From Isochrysis galbana (Eukaryota; Haptophyta; Isochrysidales; Isochrysidaceae): a stretch of 64,000 bases of DNA. The DNA lies in contig CM030942.1 in NCBI GenBank assembly GCA_018136815.1, forward strand, positions 3,113,546 through 3,177,545, in the 5' to 3' direction. The translations under genes and the position numbers were made by a program. Shown piece by piece: positions 22,801 to 35,000 of the stretch. Below the pieces are notes generated by a model. The model saw nothing but the letters and a program-made list of their open reading frames with translations. It was not told where the DNA came from and searched no databases. Within the stretch, counting starts at the first letter, position 1, and every line of letters starts with the position of its first letter.

Positions 22801-25183
22801 TGCCCTCTCCGCCTGGAGCTCGTCGCGTGCTTGACGGACTGTCGCCTCTTGATCTACGAGGGCGCTCGCAAGTGCCGCCTTAGTGCGCTCGAGCTCAGCG
22901 GTTGCAGCGTGGACCGCAGCCTGCGCCTCTTCCTTGGCATTCGCGGCGCTGGCCATCGCCGCATCCTCAAGCTGAGCGCGAATGGCCTCAGCTTCCTCAC
23001 GCTGGACGCGCGCCTGTTCGATGATTGCTTCCTTGTCGGCGAGTGCGTCTGCCAGCTCGGCCTTCGCGGAGTGGAGCTCCGCTTCCACAGCTAGTGAAGC
23101 GGCCTCTGACTCGGCCCGAATACGTGTGAGCGTGGCCTCCGCCTCCGCAAGCTTGGCTTGCGCCGCCTCAGCGCGCTCGCGCTGCTTGCGTGCTTCCTCC
23201 ATGGCCAACTTCTTCTCTGCCATGGCGCCGTCCAGCGCGGCCCTTGCGCCTTGCAGCTCAACCTCAGCGGCTTGCGCGGTGGCCAGTACTTCTTGTCTAG
23301 CACCTACAATGACGGCCTTCGCCTCATCGTCCATCCTGGCGCGGGCAGCCTCGGCTTCTTCGCGTTGGGAGCGGGCCTGCTCGAGGACTATTGCTTTGTC
23401 GGCAATCGCAGTGGCCAGCTCGGCCCTGATGCGTTGGAGCTCGGCCTCCACGGCTTGCACCACGTCTTGAGATTCTTGACGGACGTTGACGATGATAGCC
23501 TCCGCCTCCTCCTCCAGCTTTGCTCGGGCCGCCTCCGCCTCGTCGCGCTGGGAGTACGCTTGCTCAATGGCAGCTGCCTTTTCCATGGCGACAGCCGCCA
23601 GCTCTACTTTCATGCGCTGAAGCTCGGCGTTCGCAGCGTCCACTGCGGTCTGCGACTCCTGTCGAATGCCGCTAATGATCGCTTCGGCCTCGTCCTCAAG
23701 TTGGGCCCGAGCAACTTGTGCGGTGCCGGCTTCCTCCATCGCTTGCGCTACCATGAGGCTGAGCTTGTGCTGGAGAACCTCCAATTGCTCCTCCCCTCGA
23801 GCATTGCACGCCTTTGCCTGCTCTAGCTCGGCGCGCAGAAGATCCATCGCCTCTTCATGGGAATCCGCCTAGAAGGGGAAGGGGCATGCACAACCACGAA
23901 CGCAGCGGTCAAGACAGCTTGTCTGTAGCCTCATAACGCTGCCACCACTTCAAGGCCACAGTCAGTCGGATGCCCATGCATATGGCCGCAGCATGCGAGT
24001 TTGCACACCTGTGCCACAAAGTCTTTCCGGGCCGCGTCAAGCTGAGCTTCCAAGGTAGCCACCCGCCCTGCCACTCGCGTCTCGAGAGCCCGTGCCTGAG
24101 CCGCTGACGCTTCCAAGGCCGATGCGCGGGCGCGCAAGTCGGACGCCTCGGCAACAGCCCGATCCCGTACTTCGCGCTCCTTCGCCAATTCGATGGCTTT
24201 TGCCGCCAAGTCTGCTTCCAGCCTCCCAGATCGCCCTGCCTCTTCGGCAGCCTTCTCGCGGGCCGTCAGAGCGTCGTGACGTTCGCGCTCTAGCAGTTGC
24301 GGCATCATTGCCACCGCCTACGTAGAAGGGTGTCGATGGTGAGGTATGGGGGGTCAAGCCACTTGATTGTGGAGCATGAACACTTTGGCGGCGTCTAGGT
24401 TGCATGAGCCCGAACGAGAAGCAGGCCTCGCCAAGCGGCGCTAGGTGCTCAGGATTGTGTCCAAGGGCAACTCGCCTCCTCCTGCTTGCGCAGGGCTTCC
24501 TCGCACGAGGTGATGCAGGACTCCTGCTCCGCGAGCAAGCCCAATGCGCCCGAAAGCTTTGCTCGCAGCGTGACCACCTCCTGCTCCAGCTCGGCGGTTG
24601 CTGTGGAGGACGCCTCTTTTGCGCGATCTGCCCGCGGAGTGCGCGGTGGGCGCGTGGACTGAGTCTCCCGTAGCACGCGGAACGATTCGCGCAGTCCCTG
24701 CAGTGCCGACTCCAGCTCGTTGGTCTCGTCGATACCCCCACCGCGCTCCTCATAAAAGTTGCGATGGCTTGAATTCTTCCCGGGCGTTGCTGCTGAGCCG
24801 GAGGCCGCCGGCGGCTTGGCCATGGACCCTCGGCGCTGCTGTGGCCGGTTGATTGAGGATGGCGATGCCACTGTGAGACCAGGCCCGCGGACGGCTTCTG
24901 CTGTGTCGACTGTCCCTGCAGGGTGGGAACGGGAGGGAGAGCTAGGAAGACTGGAGGATGCAATTGGAAGGCCCCGTGGTACAAAGCAAGACGTTGTGGC
25001 AGAGGAGAGGCGAGGTGGCCCCTTGTCTTGCGGTGCCGTGCTTGACGAGTGCGGGAGTTGAGCAAATGTGACGACACGGTCGGTTGCTCCTGTTCTGCGG
25101 GCGCGTGGAGCACCTTGTTCTGCCCATTCCGCGTGGGCTTCGTGTTTGTCTCTCATCGCGCTCAGAGAAGCTTCCTCTAGCAT
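19896..25183 (-). CDS. large HMMR-like coiled-coil protein
   Basis: Proposed exons 25183-24476, 24317-24009, 23868-22459, 22323-20911 and 20819-19896, all phase 0; about 1587 residues. The N-terminal 150 residues are basic and Ser/Pro-rich. Almost everything from about residue 165 to 1400 is heptad coiled coil. Exon 3 opens with about five tandem units of 60-61 residues, each starting near QREEAEAARA. Near residue 1378 is GHNNHKQRI followed by a KLKEEVEVL helix. This matches the conserved C-terminal motif of HMMR/RHAMM and related spindle proteins (GHxNxKQKI...KLKxEN). Such proteins bind microtubules or centrosomes, so a spindle or basal-body role is likely. The basic tail after it is disordered. 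Intron 1 appears to use a GC donor. Intron 3 (22324-22458) is in frame without stops, so retention would add about 45 odd residues. Confidence 0.8.
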
Positions 25184-25394
25184 TCGAGTGTGGAGCACGG
25201 GAGGGGTGGGGAGGGGAGCGGAGGGGACGATGGATGGATGAGCGAAGCGCTGATTCCGCCCCGGGGGTGGGAGTGGGTGGCGGAGAGGGGGGAAGGCTGA
25301 GAGGAAGTGGAGCAGGAAGGGAGAGCGTCGGGGAGGTAGCGGCCCCGGAGAGAGAAGAGAACGGGAGAGCGAATCAGAGAGATGAGAGAGATGG

Positions 25395-25395
25395 G

Positions 25396-25441
<46 letters not shown>

Positions 25442-25527
25442 GGGAGATGAGAGGGAGAGAGAGGGAAGAGAGAAGAGAGAGAGAAATGAGAAGAGAAGAG
25501 AGAGAATAGAGAGAAGAGACGAGCGAG

Positions 25528-25585
<58 letters not shown>
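25395..25585. repeat. GA then CT microsatellite pair
   Basis: About 25398-25520 is (GA)n with interruptions and 25533-25585 is nearly perfect (CT)n. About 15 bp (agcgagccgac) separate them. The arrangement can form a hairpin and lies about 215-400 bp upstream of the coiled-coil gene's ATG. Confidence 0.95.
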
Positions 25586-25590
<5 letters not shown>

Positions 25591-26204
25591 TCCCGCCCAG
25601 ACCGCCCCCTCCCCTCCCCACCCGTCGGGTAGAGGACGGGTAGTGTCTGACTCCGGCACGTTTACTACAAAACTCCCGCTCACGGTCAAACAGGTAGGGA
25701 GGCGTGTACGACGCGTAGAAGTTAGACGGGGAGGGCGAGAGAGTAGAGAGGCGTGTGCGAGCGTAGAAGTTGGAACAGGTCAAGGACGGGGGGGGGGGGG
25801 GGGGCAGCAGTTAGGGCTTTCAACTTCGAAGGGCGAACATCCACCAAAAGTCAAGATTTGAGGTTGTCTTACACGATCTTACGGTATGCTACTGGCTACT
25901 GGATACTAGTAATCGGTATTCCAGGCTCTGTCTAGGTCTAGGATTCGGATTCGAGCGGGAGCGGGGAGAGAGAAGAGGGGAAATCTTCCCCCGGTCCCAT
26001 GATAAAAAAAATTGGGCCTCCGGATCAACAAGCAACAAGAGTTTTTTTAACCTTGTCTCCCCCACCTCTAAAATAGGTGCATAAGCATAAGACCCGCGCT
26101 TGTTTACAGGATAAGTGGTAAGTGGGGCGCATGAGATATAGAGGCCGCCGCCTACTCGCTACCCGGGACACAGGAGGAAGGGGGGGGGGAGATGAAAGAT
26201 GCAC

Positions 26205-26425
26205 CGGGCGGGGGCGCGGGCCGCCGGACCATATCTACGCCCTTTACCCTTTACCCCTATCCATAGCCTATCCCCCTAGCTAGTAGTGTACGGGGGAGCC
26301 GCCATGGCGGGGGGAAAGAGCCAAGGGAGTGTGGGGGTGCGAAAGTTTCATGCGTTAACAAGTACAAGTAGTGGGTACACGGCCGCATGTGCATGTGCGG
26401 TAAGAATATTATAAAGATTTTTATT
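26205..26425 (+). repeat. dispersed repeat family B, copy 2
   Basis: Matches 14041-14275 in the same order: ccggaccatatct, ctagctagtagtgtacggg, gagtgtgggggtg, then gcggtaagaatattataaag. Extra short insertions distinguish it from copy 1. Confidence 0.6.
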
Positions 26426-26504
26426 GAGGTGCTAACCATAACCATAACTAACGCTAACTAACGCAGGCGTATTATCGAGATGGACCAAGGTACCAAGGTG
26501 CAAG

Positions 26505-26640
26505 GTGTCAACTAGGCCTTGGTAAAAATATGTACAAAATCGTGCCCAAATACGTAGTAAAAATATGTCGAAATATGTACAAAATCAAAATGTGCCCAAA
26601 TATGTAAAAAATATGCATACCGCAAAAAGTAAAAATACGT
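26505..26640 (+). repeat. dispersed AT-rich repeat family E, copy 1
   Basis: Contains aggccttggtaaaaatatg and repeated 'cccaaatacg/cccaaatatg' words. It matches the reverse complement of 40290-40425. Probably the edge of an unrecognised transposable element. Confidence 0.5.
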
Positions 26641-26864
26641 TATTGTGGCATCCATCCTCTACCCTCTGACCCTCTGACTCTCATGAAAGGTTATAGGCCA
26701 ACGAACACCCACACCCACACCTCTCCTTATTTGTAAGGGTTGCCTTGCGCCCGTTGTGACGATCGTTCCAATGCCGAACGACGTGTGCAAGGTCGCGTTC
26801 CGTCGTCCGTCTACTGTCGAAAGTGGACTTTCGACCATCGACCATCGATTGTAGTTTATTTTGG

Positions 26865-27110
26865 TAAGTGGGGGGAGGAAATTTGCGGAGGGAGGGGGAG
26901 GAAATCTGCGGAGAGGGGGAAGGAAATCTGCGGAGGGGGGTGGGGGTGAAGGAAATCTGCGGAGGGGCGGGAGGAGGGAGGACGGAGGACGGAAATCCGC
27001 GGAGGGGGAGGGGGGAGAGGAAATCTGCGGAGGGGGAGGGGGGGGAGGAAATGTTCGGAGGGTGGGGAAGGAAATCTGCGGAGGAAGAGGAAGGGGAAGA
27101 GGGAAACCCG
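26865..27110 (+). repeat. purine-rich minisatellite
   Basis: About nine imperfect units of 20-30 bp built on ggaaatctgcggaggggg, with length changes in the G run. Open on both strands, giving Pro-rich or Gly-rich false frames. Confidence 0.9.
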
Positions 27111-27374
27111 CAAGCGAGGGGCCCATTTCTGCCATCTGCCGACTCCATTTCTTACCTTAAACGCGTGGACATTTACCGTAATAGTAAAAATAAAATTCAA
27201 ATTTTCGAATTTCGAGACGAAAATCGGCGAACCAGGACTTGAGCACAGGGAGAATTCGAATCTGCATGCCTTGTGTGACCACGACTAACATAGAAGACGG
27301 TACATAATGAAGAAGGCTCGTGCTCATGTCGAAATATTCATGCCAAAAGGACCGAATACAACATAACCAAGGCG

Positions 27375-27600
27375 AGAAGCATTCAATCATCGCCATCACA
27401 TATGAAAAAGCGTTCAATCCCCCACCCTCCACCACAGACGAGAAGCATTCAATCATCGCCATCACATATGAAAAAGCGTTCAATCCCCACCCTCCACCAC
27501 AGACGAGAAGCGTTCAATCCCCACCATCCACCACAGATGAGAAGCGTGCGTTCAATCATCGCCATAAGATATGGAAAAGCATTCAATCACCACTAGTGTT
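27375..27600 (+). repeat. tandem repeat with gcgttcaat core
   Basis: Two full units of about 64 bp (agaagcattcaatcatcgcc ... caccacagacg) followed by shorter derivatives. The core aagcgttcaat...ccacagatg is the same as that of the 33-bp array at 47053-47232, showing that the two arrays are related. Confidence 0.85.
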
Positions 27601-27712
27601 CCGCTCCGACGTCACGCCTATATGTAGACAGTGTAGAAAAAAGTCGGAACTACAAGTTGCCTTTCATTAATTGTAAGCACTACAGTAAGCACCGACACAT
27701 CAAGAATTGACT

Positions 27713-28090
27713 ATGGACGATAGACAAAGACTCATCCAGGAAGCAATCCAAAGGAAGCAACAACTGATCCAAGAATTGGCGAAAGGATATCAGACCGTCA
27801 ATAATATCAACAACATTGGTGATGAGGGGAAGAAGGCATTTGCTGAGGCGATCTCCTTGAACAATCTCAAAGATCTCGATCTCAATAATGCACAGAATCA
27901 AGTCATTCTCTGAGGCTATCTCCATGGGGGCTTTGAGCCATCTCGAGTATCTAGCCATGTACAAGAACGAAATTGAGGATGAGGGGATCAACGCATTTGC
28001 TCTGGTGCTATCCATGGGGGCGTTGAACAACCTCGAATATCTTGATGTATCTCAAAACAAATATGAGAGGGTGGAGACATTGAGAGAATC
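27713..28090 (+). pseudogene. LRR gene remnant (ribonuclease-inhibitor type)
   Basis: Reads MDDRQRLIQEAIQRKQ, then leucine-rich repeats: NIGDEGKKAFAEAISLNNLK, LSHLEYLAMYKNEIEDEG, INAFALVLSMGALNNLEYL. The 'IGDEG..AF..AI..GAL..L..L' pattern is the RI-like LRR repeat abundant in several algae. The frame shifts near 27890 between the first and second LRR, and the frame then runs into the minisatellite at 28092. I read it as a broken host gene that lost its 3' part to repeat expansion. A second LRR fragment lies at 37743-37895 on the other strand. Confidence 0.65.
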
Positions 28091-28091
28091 C

Positions 28092-28835
28092 ATGGGGTCC
28101 AAAAAGACAACTGCCCAACTGCCTCTCCAAAAATACAATTGTTCCAACTGCCTCTCCAAAAATACAACTGCCCAACTACCATTCCAAAAATACAACTGCC
28201 TCTCCAAAAAGACAACTGCCCCCATATTCTGGAGCTCACGCCACCGCGCCCAGTCGGGAGGAGCCGCACACCACTGCCATTCCAAAAATACAACTTCCCA
28301 ACTGCCAAACTGCCATTCCAAAAAATACAACTGCCCAACTGCCTCCACAAATACAACTGCCCAACTGCCCCAACTGCCATTCCAAAAAATACAACTGCCC
28401 AACTGCCCCAACTGCCATTCCAAAAAATACAACTGCCCCAACTGCCATTCCAAAAATACAACTGCCCAACTGCCCCAACTGCCATTCCAAAAAATACAAC
28501 TGCCATTCCAAAAAATACAACTGCCCCAACTGCCATTCCAAAAAATACAACTGCCCCAACTGCCATTCCAAAAATACAACTGCCCAACTGCCATTACAAA
28601 AAATACAACTGCCCAACTGCCTCTCCACAAATACAACTGCCCAACTGCTCCCAACTGCCATTCCAAAAATACAACTACCCAACTGCCTCATACAACTGCC
28701 CAACTGCCTCTCCATAAATACAACTTCCCAACTGCCCCAACTGCCATTCCAAAAAATACAACTGCCCAACTGCCATTCCAAAAAATACAACTGCCCAACT
28801 GCCTCTTCACAAATACAACTGCCCAACTGCCCCAA
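28092..28835 (+). repeat. minisatellite, unit built on ccaactgccattccaaaa
   Basis: About 25 imperfect units of 24-36 bp alternating caactgccattcc or caactgcctctcc with aaaaatacaactgcc. About 28094-28378 is essentially identical to the reverse complement of 37899-38180, including a unique 60-bp island (cccccatattctggagctca...). The retroelement copy 1 is inserted inside this array, whose last units resume at 37242-37315. Confidence 0.95.
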
Positions 28836-29016
28836 TGTCGCATTCATCCTAGATGATGCGATTTCCAGGCTCTTATTTCCAGGTCCTTCGCCGTGCGGCC
28901 ACACGGCCGCGTCCGAAAATGTTGTTGGTGCTCTACCTGTTTCTGCTCTTTCCCGGCGGGACCCCACTGGAGACCTCTCTCCCAAGGGCCATAGCCGGAG
29001 CCGCTCTGCGGACAAA

Positions 29017-32000
29017 TTGTCGTTGTCTACCGTAGGTTCTCGTGCAGTGGAGGCGGAGACTAGTGCCTCCTCCTCACCTCTCTCCCCGGTTCGTTATATT
29101 TCTCCGTCATCGTGTTCATTCTCTCGTCTCGAAGTTGCACCCGTTCTCGTTTCTGATCTGGTTCCCGACCCGGAAGGGTCGGCTTCCGGAGTCAATGAAG
29201 ATGAAGGTTCCAAGGGAGCTGCGGCTTTCCGCGCTCACGCCGTGGCCACCGCAGACTCGGGAGACGCAGGGGCCGTCGACTACGATCCCTCGTCGCGCAC
29301 CATACGGACGCCGGCGTCTCCTCTTTCTCTCGGCTCTCCGGAGGATCCCCGTTCCAGGGATCGCCCGCCGGAGCCAACCCCCTTCAGGTCTAGCCCACCG
29401 AAACTCGAGAGCGACGACCTCCTTCCCCTGAATTCCGTTGCCGAGGCCATCCACCGGATCGCCGTGGTTGGTTGTTCCTCGGCCGCCAAGTCTACTGCAA
29501 CTGCCCGCGCCCCTACGCGCGAGCTCCAAATGTTAGCCGCCTCCCGTGCCCGGGCTAGCGGTTCCTCCGTCATCTTGCCCCGCCATCTCGCCGAAGCTGC
29601 TCTAGCCGTGCGGCGGCCGCACGCGAGCACTCATTCATCACCCTCTGCCGTACTGCCGACGCATTTTGACGAGCTTTGCGCTGAGTTAGCGGCGATCCAC
29701 GACGTCGTGACGCTCGACGCGGCAGAGGGGATTCCTCCACCCCGCGTTCTAGTCGTCGGTGAAGCTAGCGGGGTCGTGTCTTCGATGTTCCTACTCGCCG
29801 GAGCGCACGTCGCGACGTGCGATCTACGACCGTCGGAGATCGACTACATTCCCCACTTCTGCGGAGATGCTCTTCACATTCAAAACCTCGGTTGGGACCT
29901 CGTGGTTGCGCATCCGCCGTGCACGTATTTGTCGGCGGTGAGTTGCCAGTGGCTCGATCGGGAGCCGGGACGACGCCAGGCTCTCGAATCCGCCGCTAGA
30001 GTCTTCCTCGCCATGGCAAGCGCCGACGCGCCTTTCGTTGCCGTCGAAAATCCTCGAATGCACGCGGAAGCCTCTGCCTTAGTCGGGGGGTTGCGACCGC
30101 GGCAGTTTGTGCAGCCGTGGCAGCACGGCACGGGCCATCAAAAAGCAACTGGCCTGTACCTGACGGCTTCACTCCCGTCCTTGCAGCCTTCGAAGATTGT
30201 CGAGGGACGTCTATCCGCTATGGCGGATCTATCGCCGTCGCCCCACCGTGGCGCCCTTCGCAGCCGCACCTATGTGGGCATTGCCGGTGCAATGGCGGCC
30301 CAGTGGATGCCGGTCTTGCGCCGTTATGCGCGCGAAGCCAAGGCGTCGCGTTCGCTCGACTTCACGGTGGACTGGGCAATTTCCCAAGCAGCTGCCAGCT
30401 TGAGAGAACGCCCTTCGCTTTGCTCGACCGGTTTCGAGCTGGCTGAGCCGAGGACGGCTCTGGCTCGTTTCATGGAGGGGAGAGGCGAAGCAGCTTCTAG
30501 CTCTCACCTCACGCCTCCCAGCGGTTCGCCAGTGTCTGATTCGGTTGTCGTGATCCCGGACGCAGGCCCCGTTGCCGATGCTTCTCGCCTGCTTCATCAG
30601 GAGGACTCGGAAACAAACGTATCGCAAGACGAGGCCGAGGCGGAAGGAGACCGCTTCCTGCCGTGGGAGTGGCCCATAGAGGACCGCTCTACAACGCCAG
30701 GCCCTCCAAACACGGTGAAGAAGCGCCGCAGCAAGTGGCAGGTCTTCGACCGTGATGTAATTTCGGGGGTCCATCGGTGGCAGGATGTCACGCCTTCCAT
30801 CGCCCAAGAAATCGCTGAGCAAGCGGCAGCTGCGGAGCCGTCGGAACCTCCCATCTTGTCTCGACTGGGCTCTCAAGGCATCAATGCACTATCTCCGAGC
30901 GCCTCCTTCACGGCTGGCGACGAGGGAGTGGCCGAACTGACCAATTCGTTCGTAGCCGAAAGGCCACTCGAAACCTGGGATGTCGGGCCCGACTCGGGAG
31001 AAGATGACACGCCCGAGATGCCAGAACACCGGAGCATGCAGACCATCGAGACCAAGCCCTCCGACGCCGCCGAAGGAGAGGATACTCCACGGGCACTGTA
31101 TTGCGATGGGGCTACCGCTAGGGGCCTCAGTGCGGCCGGATTTTCCGAGTTGTCGAAGCTTCCGAAGACAGACTTGCAGAAGTCCCTGGAGAAGGAATGG
31201 TCACGCCAAATGGATCAACCTCGGCATCCGACGGACCGTCGAGGGCTAGGCTATGATGGCGTGCCTAACCCCTCTAGTTCAGCAAAGGCATCCCCACGCT
31301 CCTCGATACCATTCGTGCCGCAGACGGTGGCCGCCGCTATCGAGCGAGTGCCCCACGTCGATGAATCTTCTCCGTCCAGGCTAGCCTCCAATCCAACCAC
31401 CCTGTCACCCGGAGCCGGAACCTCACTTCCGGTGGAATCTATCGCGGACACTCCGCCGCCGCTCTACCCTCGTCACTGCCTCTATGTCCGCGATCTCGTG
31501 GTCTGCCGTGCCGATGGCGACCGCGCAGCTCAAGGGTTCGTTCTCCCGGACGTTGCCCTCACGGTGAACAGCACCCTGGCTGACACTGGAGCGGGCCCGT
31601 CAGTAATCACCACTGCTCTTCTCGATCGACTACCTGAAGACGCTTGCGTCGAACGCGTATCGGACGCTACCGTCCCCAACCTACATGGGCCGGACGGCCT
31701 TCCTCTCATCACTAGGGGCCGGGCTAGCCTCGTCTTCTCCTTGTCCGGTCGCCTCTTCCGTCATTCGTTCGCGGTCATCGAAGGAAACGCGATGCTTCTG
31801 CTCGGGAACGATTTTTTGGCCGCCCACTCCGCTACCATTTCTCTCGACGCCGCGAGCTCGGAAGGAAGCCTCCGCCTCCGTCCGGCCTCTGGCGATTCAG
31901 AAGACTCTTCAAGAGTCCTTTCCGAATGTGTAGTCAGAGTTTCCACGGCGCCGCCCCCAGTCGCGGACGCCGGCTTCGTCGGAGCTATCTCGATGTCACC

Positions 32001-35000
32001 CGGTCAGCCGCTGACTGTCGACTTTCTAGAGAGGTCGACGGCAACACGAGAGATCCCGGCCGGATCGGAGGGTGAGGCTGCTGCTGATGCTAGACAGCCA
32101 CTCTATACACCTCTCTTTGAGTCTGCCGACGAGTTTGCGGCCAAAGCTCCGGCGTCTACCTCGTCCGAATATCTTCTCTACACGGAGCAATCGGTGACGA
32201 TTCCTGCCTTCCACCGCGCAACCATCTGGGTCAGGGTTCCGCTAGCTCTCCGAGATCATTCGGACTGCGCGATGCTGGTCGACCGCCTACCAAATCGCGA
32301 GGCTCTCGATTCGTCTCCTCTCGTAATGCCCACGGTGGTCACGCCCACGGAAGATCATCGCATCGCGGTGACGATCGTCCACACCGGGGTCAATGCGCTG
32401 ACCCTGCCGTCTCTGCATCCGATAGCTTCGCTCCAGGTGCGTTTCAAGTTGCACCGGGGCTGGACTCCGACTGGAAGCGAGGGGGATGGTGACCCTGTCA
32501 CCGCGCTGAGCGAGGAGCAACGATCTCTACTCGACTCAGCCACCATCGATCCAGACCGGCTTCTTTCCGACGATCAACGAGAAGAAGTACGCCAACTCTT
32601 GGCCCGGCGCATCAAAGCTTTCGCGTTGCACCCGGGGGCTCCAAACCATACGCACGTTCTCGAGGTGGAGTTGCCACTCAACCCCGGCGCTGTTCCTCAC
32701 CGGCACGCTCCGTCTAGAGTGGGCCGCGCAGGCGAGCTCATCATAGAAGAGGAGGTAGCCAAGATGGAAGCCGCCGGCATTATTCGCAAGTCAAATTCGG
32801 CTTGGGCTTCCCGAGTAGTCCTGGTCAGCAAGAAAGATGGCTCCGTTCGATTCTGCGTGGACTACCGCGACACGAACGCCAAGCTACGCGTCGAGGATAG
32901 CCCTCTACCCCTCATTGTGGAGGCTATCGATAGGCTAGCGTCCGGCCAAGGGCCGCTCAGTTCTCTCTTCTTATGTACTCTCGATTTAGCCTCTGGTTTT
33001 TGGGGCATCCCGATCAAAGAATCGCACAAACATATCACCGCTTTCACTACCCACCGCGGCAAATACGAGTTCAACTTTCTACCGTTCGGCATCCAATCAG
33101 GTCCCTCCTACATGTGCCGCTTGATGGACATCGTTCTCGGTGCGCTAGCGTGGGAGATCTGCATGCCTTACCTCGATGATGTGGGCATCTGGTCAACGGG
33201 CGTGGGTCCTTCCGAAGAGGCCAGGGCACAGGCTTCGTTCGAGCAAATGCTTCACCGGCTAGACCTCGTTCTCGAACGGCTAGAGTGGGCCGGTCTGACC
33301 TGCAAGATGTCCAAGTGTGTCTTCTTTGCCACCTCTACGGAGTACCTCGGTCACGTTGTCTCGAGGGAAGGTCTCAAGATGGACCCGAAGAAGGTCGCAG
33401 CTGTCGCCGACATCGACCCGTCATCCATCAACTCCTTGGAAGCGGTTCGATCTTTCCTCGGCCTTTGCTCCTACTATCGTCGATTCATTCGCCAATTCGC
33501 CGCTAAGGCTGCTCCTCTCACTGCCCTCACGCGGAAGGGCTGCGACGTGGCAAAGGAGTCCCAGTCCGAGGAGTGTCGCCGAGCTATCCAAGAGCTCAAG
33601 ACAGCGATCACTTCGGAGCCCGTCTTGACTCCACCCAGGGATGATCGGCCCTTCATCGTCAAGACCGATGGGGCTAGCAAGTTGGGTATCGCCGGCATCC
33701 TCTCGCAGCTAGGAGACGATAACCGTGAACGAGTCGTTGGGTATTACGCTCGCAGTCTCACCTCGGCCGAACGCCATTGGACGGTGACCGAGATTGAGCT
33801 CTTGGCTGCCCTGGAATCAATCCGAAATTGGCGACCCTACCTTTGGGGGCGTCGGTTCAAGTTAGTCGTTGACCACTCTGCGCTGCGATGGCTGCATACC
33901 ATGAAGGATCAAGTAGCCGGTGGGCCAGCCTCTCGGCTGACTCGGTGGGCTCTCAAGTTGGCTGAGTACCGGTTCGATGTCGAACATAAACCAGGAGCTG
34001 TTCATCAGGATGCTGACGGGCTGTCCCGGCTAGCATCCCTGGAGCCGGAACACGAAGACGAACCACTCGCCGGCCCAGCGTCGTTAGCGGTACGTGAGCC
34101 TGGCTCAGAGTCTCTAGCCGAGCATGAACGGTCTCATCCGGTGGCTGCCATCACGCGCTCCGTAGTTACGGCGCGAGGGCTTCAAGCTTTGGACCGATCT
34201 CGTCGTCGAGCCTCCGATTCCGGGCCCGCCATCCAGTCCAGTTATTTGGCTCCGGGTACGCCGACTTCCGAAGAGATGAGAGCGGCCCTGGCGGAAGATC
34301 CGTTCGTAGAGCCACTCCTGGGCTCAGGAGAGACGGCCAACCACGAGCCATCAGGCCAAGGGTCGCCTCCGCCAGCCGCCGCCTCAGGCCCCATTGTCGA
34401 AGATGATTCGTGTTCCAGTCCTGTCGCTCCCGCTCCCGCTCCCGCTCAGCCATCCAAGATGTTTCGCCGTTTCGTCGTTCACGATGGGCTCGTCTACTAT
34501 CGCACCGTTCCTGACTCCACCGACCCGGACTCGCTAGTGCTCTATGTTCCGCCCTCGTTGCGGTCTCGCTACCTTTTTGCCTACCACGATCGCTCCGGTC
34601 ACCTTGGAGTTTCTCGTATGTCCGGTCTTCTTCGTACTCGGGTATACTGGCCTGGCATGTCTTCCGACGTTGCATCCTACGTCCGGGAATGCCACGAGTG
34701 CACCCTCGCCAAGCCGCTACCTAGGGCTCTAGCGTCGCCCTCCGGTCTCTCCGTGGGTACCAACCCCTTTGATGTGGTCTACTGCGACGTGCTCTCACTG
34801 GCTCCCACTCACAACTTCGTGCCTGGAGTCTCGGGTTACGACAAGCTGGTCGTCTTCATCGACTCGCTCACTCGATGGATTGAGGCTGAGCCGTCGAATG
34901 GGGATCCCTCGTCGGAGATGGCCTTGGACATGTTCATCCGCTTGATTGTGACGCGTTATGGAGTCCCTAGGCAGCTTCGAACCGACGCCGGTTCGAATCT

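Larger units (their letters stand above)
25184..27712. other. repeat-rich intergenic region
   Basis: Holds the GA/CT microsatellite pair (25395-25585), a G tract (25789-25803), dispersed repeats B (26205-26425) and E (26505-26640), a minisatellite at 26865-27110 and tandem repeats at 27375-27600. The 444-residue frame reading into the coiled-coil gene from the right is an extension through microsatellite. No additional gene. Confidence 0.6.

Noticed and set aside
21104-23872. Plus-strand frames opposite the coiled-coil gene
   Set aside because: Mirror frames caused by strong codon bias of the true minus-strand exons.
28139-28856. Frames rich in Asn-Cys-Pro-Thr or Trp-Gly-Ser-Cys in the minisatellite
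   Set aside because: Every frame of the repeat is open; the protein is a by-product of unit composition.
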